Source: Erythrobacter sp. (GTDB lineage: Bacteria > Pseudomonadota > Alphaproteobacteria > Sphingomonadales > Sphingomonadaceae). From it: 35,346 bases of DNA. Positions 34,638 to 35,346 of the stretch are shown here, piece after piece. Below the pieces are notes generated by a model. The model worked only from the letters and a program-made list of their open reading frames with translations. It was not told where the DNA came from and did not search any database. The DNA lies in contig NZOF01000204.1 of NCBI GenBank assembly GCA_002695185.1, forward strand, positions 58,856-94,201. Direction: 5' to 3'. Made by a program: the position numbers and the translations under genes. Every line of letters starts with the position of its first letter. Within the stretch, counting starts at the first letter, position 1.

Positions 34638-35346
34638 TCAGTCGAGCGCCTTCACGATTTCTTCGACCATCTTCTTGGCATCTGACAGCAGCATCATGGT
34701 CTGGTCCATGTAGAAGACATCATTGTCCACGCCCGCATAGCCGACCCCGCCCATGCTGCGCTTGATGAAGAAGACCTGTTTGGCCTTGTCCACATCGAAC
34801 ACGGGCATGCCGTAGATGGGCGATGATTTGTCGGTCTTGGCGGCCGGGTTCACCACGTCGTTTGCCCCGATGATGAAGGCTACGTCCGCCTGCGCGAATT
34901 CGCTGTTGATGTCTTCCAGCTCGAAGACGTTTTCGTAAGGCACCTGCGCTTCGGCGAGAAGCACGTTCATGTGCCCCGGCATACGGCCCGCGACGGGGTG
35001 GATGGCGTATTTGACCTCCACGCCCTTTTCTTCGAGGATGTCAGCCATTTCGCGCAAGGCGTGCTGCGCCTGCGCAACCGCCATGCCGTAGCCGGGGATG
35101 ATGATGACCGTTTCCGCCTGTTCCAGCATGAAGGCCGCATCGGCCGCGCTGCCCTGCTTGTAGGGGCGCTGCTCTTTCGCCTCGCCACTGGCACCGCCGC
35201 TATCGTCCGCCCCGAAGCCGCCCGCGATCACGCTGATGAAGCTGCGGTTCATCGCGCGGCACATGATGTAGCTGAGGATCGCGCCCGAAGAGCCGACCGG
35301 CGCGCCGGTGATGATCATCGCCGTATTGCCAAGCGTGAAGCCCATC
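34638..35346 (-). CDS. pntB: NAD(P) transhydrogenase beta subunit, N-terminal part cut off
   Basis: The C-terminal 235 residues of PntB, the proton-pumping membrane subunit that drives NADPH formation from NADH. Visible are the end of the membrane domain ([20 protein letters not shown]) and the whole NADP(H)-binding domain [58 protein letters not shown], and the NADP-phosphate segment [14 protein letters not shown]. The start lies beyond the right window edge. The gene is followed by a coupled small membrane protein. Confidence 0.96.
   Translation of the reverse strand, partial: MGFTLGNTAMIITGAPVGSSGAILSYIMCRAMNRSFISVIAGGFGADDSGGASGEAKEQRPYKQGSAADAAFMLEQAETVIIIPGYGMAVAQAQHALREMADILEEKGVEVKYAIHPVAGRMPGHMNVLLAEAQVPYENVFELEDINSEFAQADVAFIIGANDVVNPAAKTDKSSPIYGMPVFDVDKAKQVFFIKRSMGGVGYAGVDNDVFYMDQTMMLLSDAKKMVEEIVKALD

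Overview
The window looks like chromosomal core sequence of a GC-rich alphaproteobacterium. It most resembles Sphingomonadales, probably Erythrobacteraceae (Erythrobacter, Qipengyuania or Altererythrobacter type). Supporting signs are the infA-maf-RNase E/G-yacG-tRNA-Phe block, two large TonB-dependent receptors, an ABA4-like protein, CpaF, tandem entericidin-like lipoproteins and a GGAAC-16-CGTT promoter of the EcfG stress-sigma type. This placement is inferred from protein style and synteny; no database was searched. I see no insertion sequence, prophage, CRISPR array or rRNA.

Layout. 1-6440: uvrC (cut by the left edge), then an amino-acid permease abutting an HI0933-type flavoprotein, then a convergent TonB-dependent receptor with an unusual cysteine-rich internal duplication. 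6639-8767: infA, maf, a compact RNase E/G-like protein, yacG and tRNA-Phe(GAA); maf/RNase and RNase/yacG overlap. 8910-10226: a CPA1 cation/proton antiporter whose stop shares a CTAG palindrome with the stop of bioA. 10223-13262: a bioF-bioD-bioA operon with ATGA overlaps. 13380-21613: purC, then (after a lipid-kinase-like gene, a secreted M16 peptidase and a second TonB-dependent receptor) purS and purQ. 21632-26874: a membrane PAS-GGDEF-EAL protein, glmS and an EamA exporter. 27057-28811: cpaF without other pilus genes, and a two-helix membrane protein. 28874-29270: a predicted stress promoter, two tandem entericidin-like lipoproteins and a terminator. 29255-32216: a tight leftward operon dgt, NAD(P)-binding protein, ABA4-like protein, DUF938 methyltransferase. 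32322-34065: alpha/beta hydrolase and an aspartate/glutamate racemase-family protein that lacks its first catalytic residue. 34292-35346: a small membrane-anchored protein behind pntB (cut by the right edge).

Functionally this is mostly housekeeping: DNA repair, translation initiation, biotin and purine synthesis, amino-sugar synthesis, redox balance and dNTP turnover, mixed with envelope functions. The points most worth a second look are the duplicated Cys module inside the first TonB receptor, the entericidin pair with its textbook EcfG promoter, the racemase with an Ala-Ala-Asn-Thr motif, and the conserved-looking small proteins beside pntB and cpaF. I did not find a clear new defence or mobile system. 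No stretch longer than 300 bases lacks a gene; the longest is the 292-base gap between the second receptor and purS.
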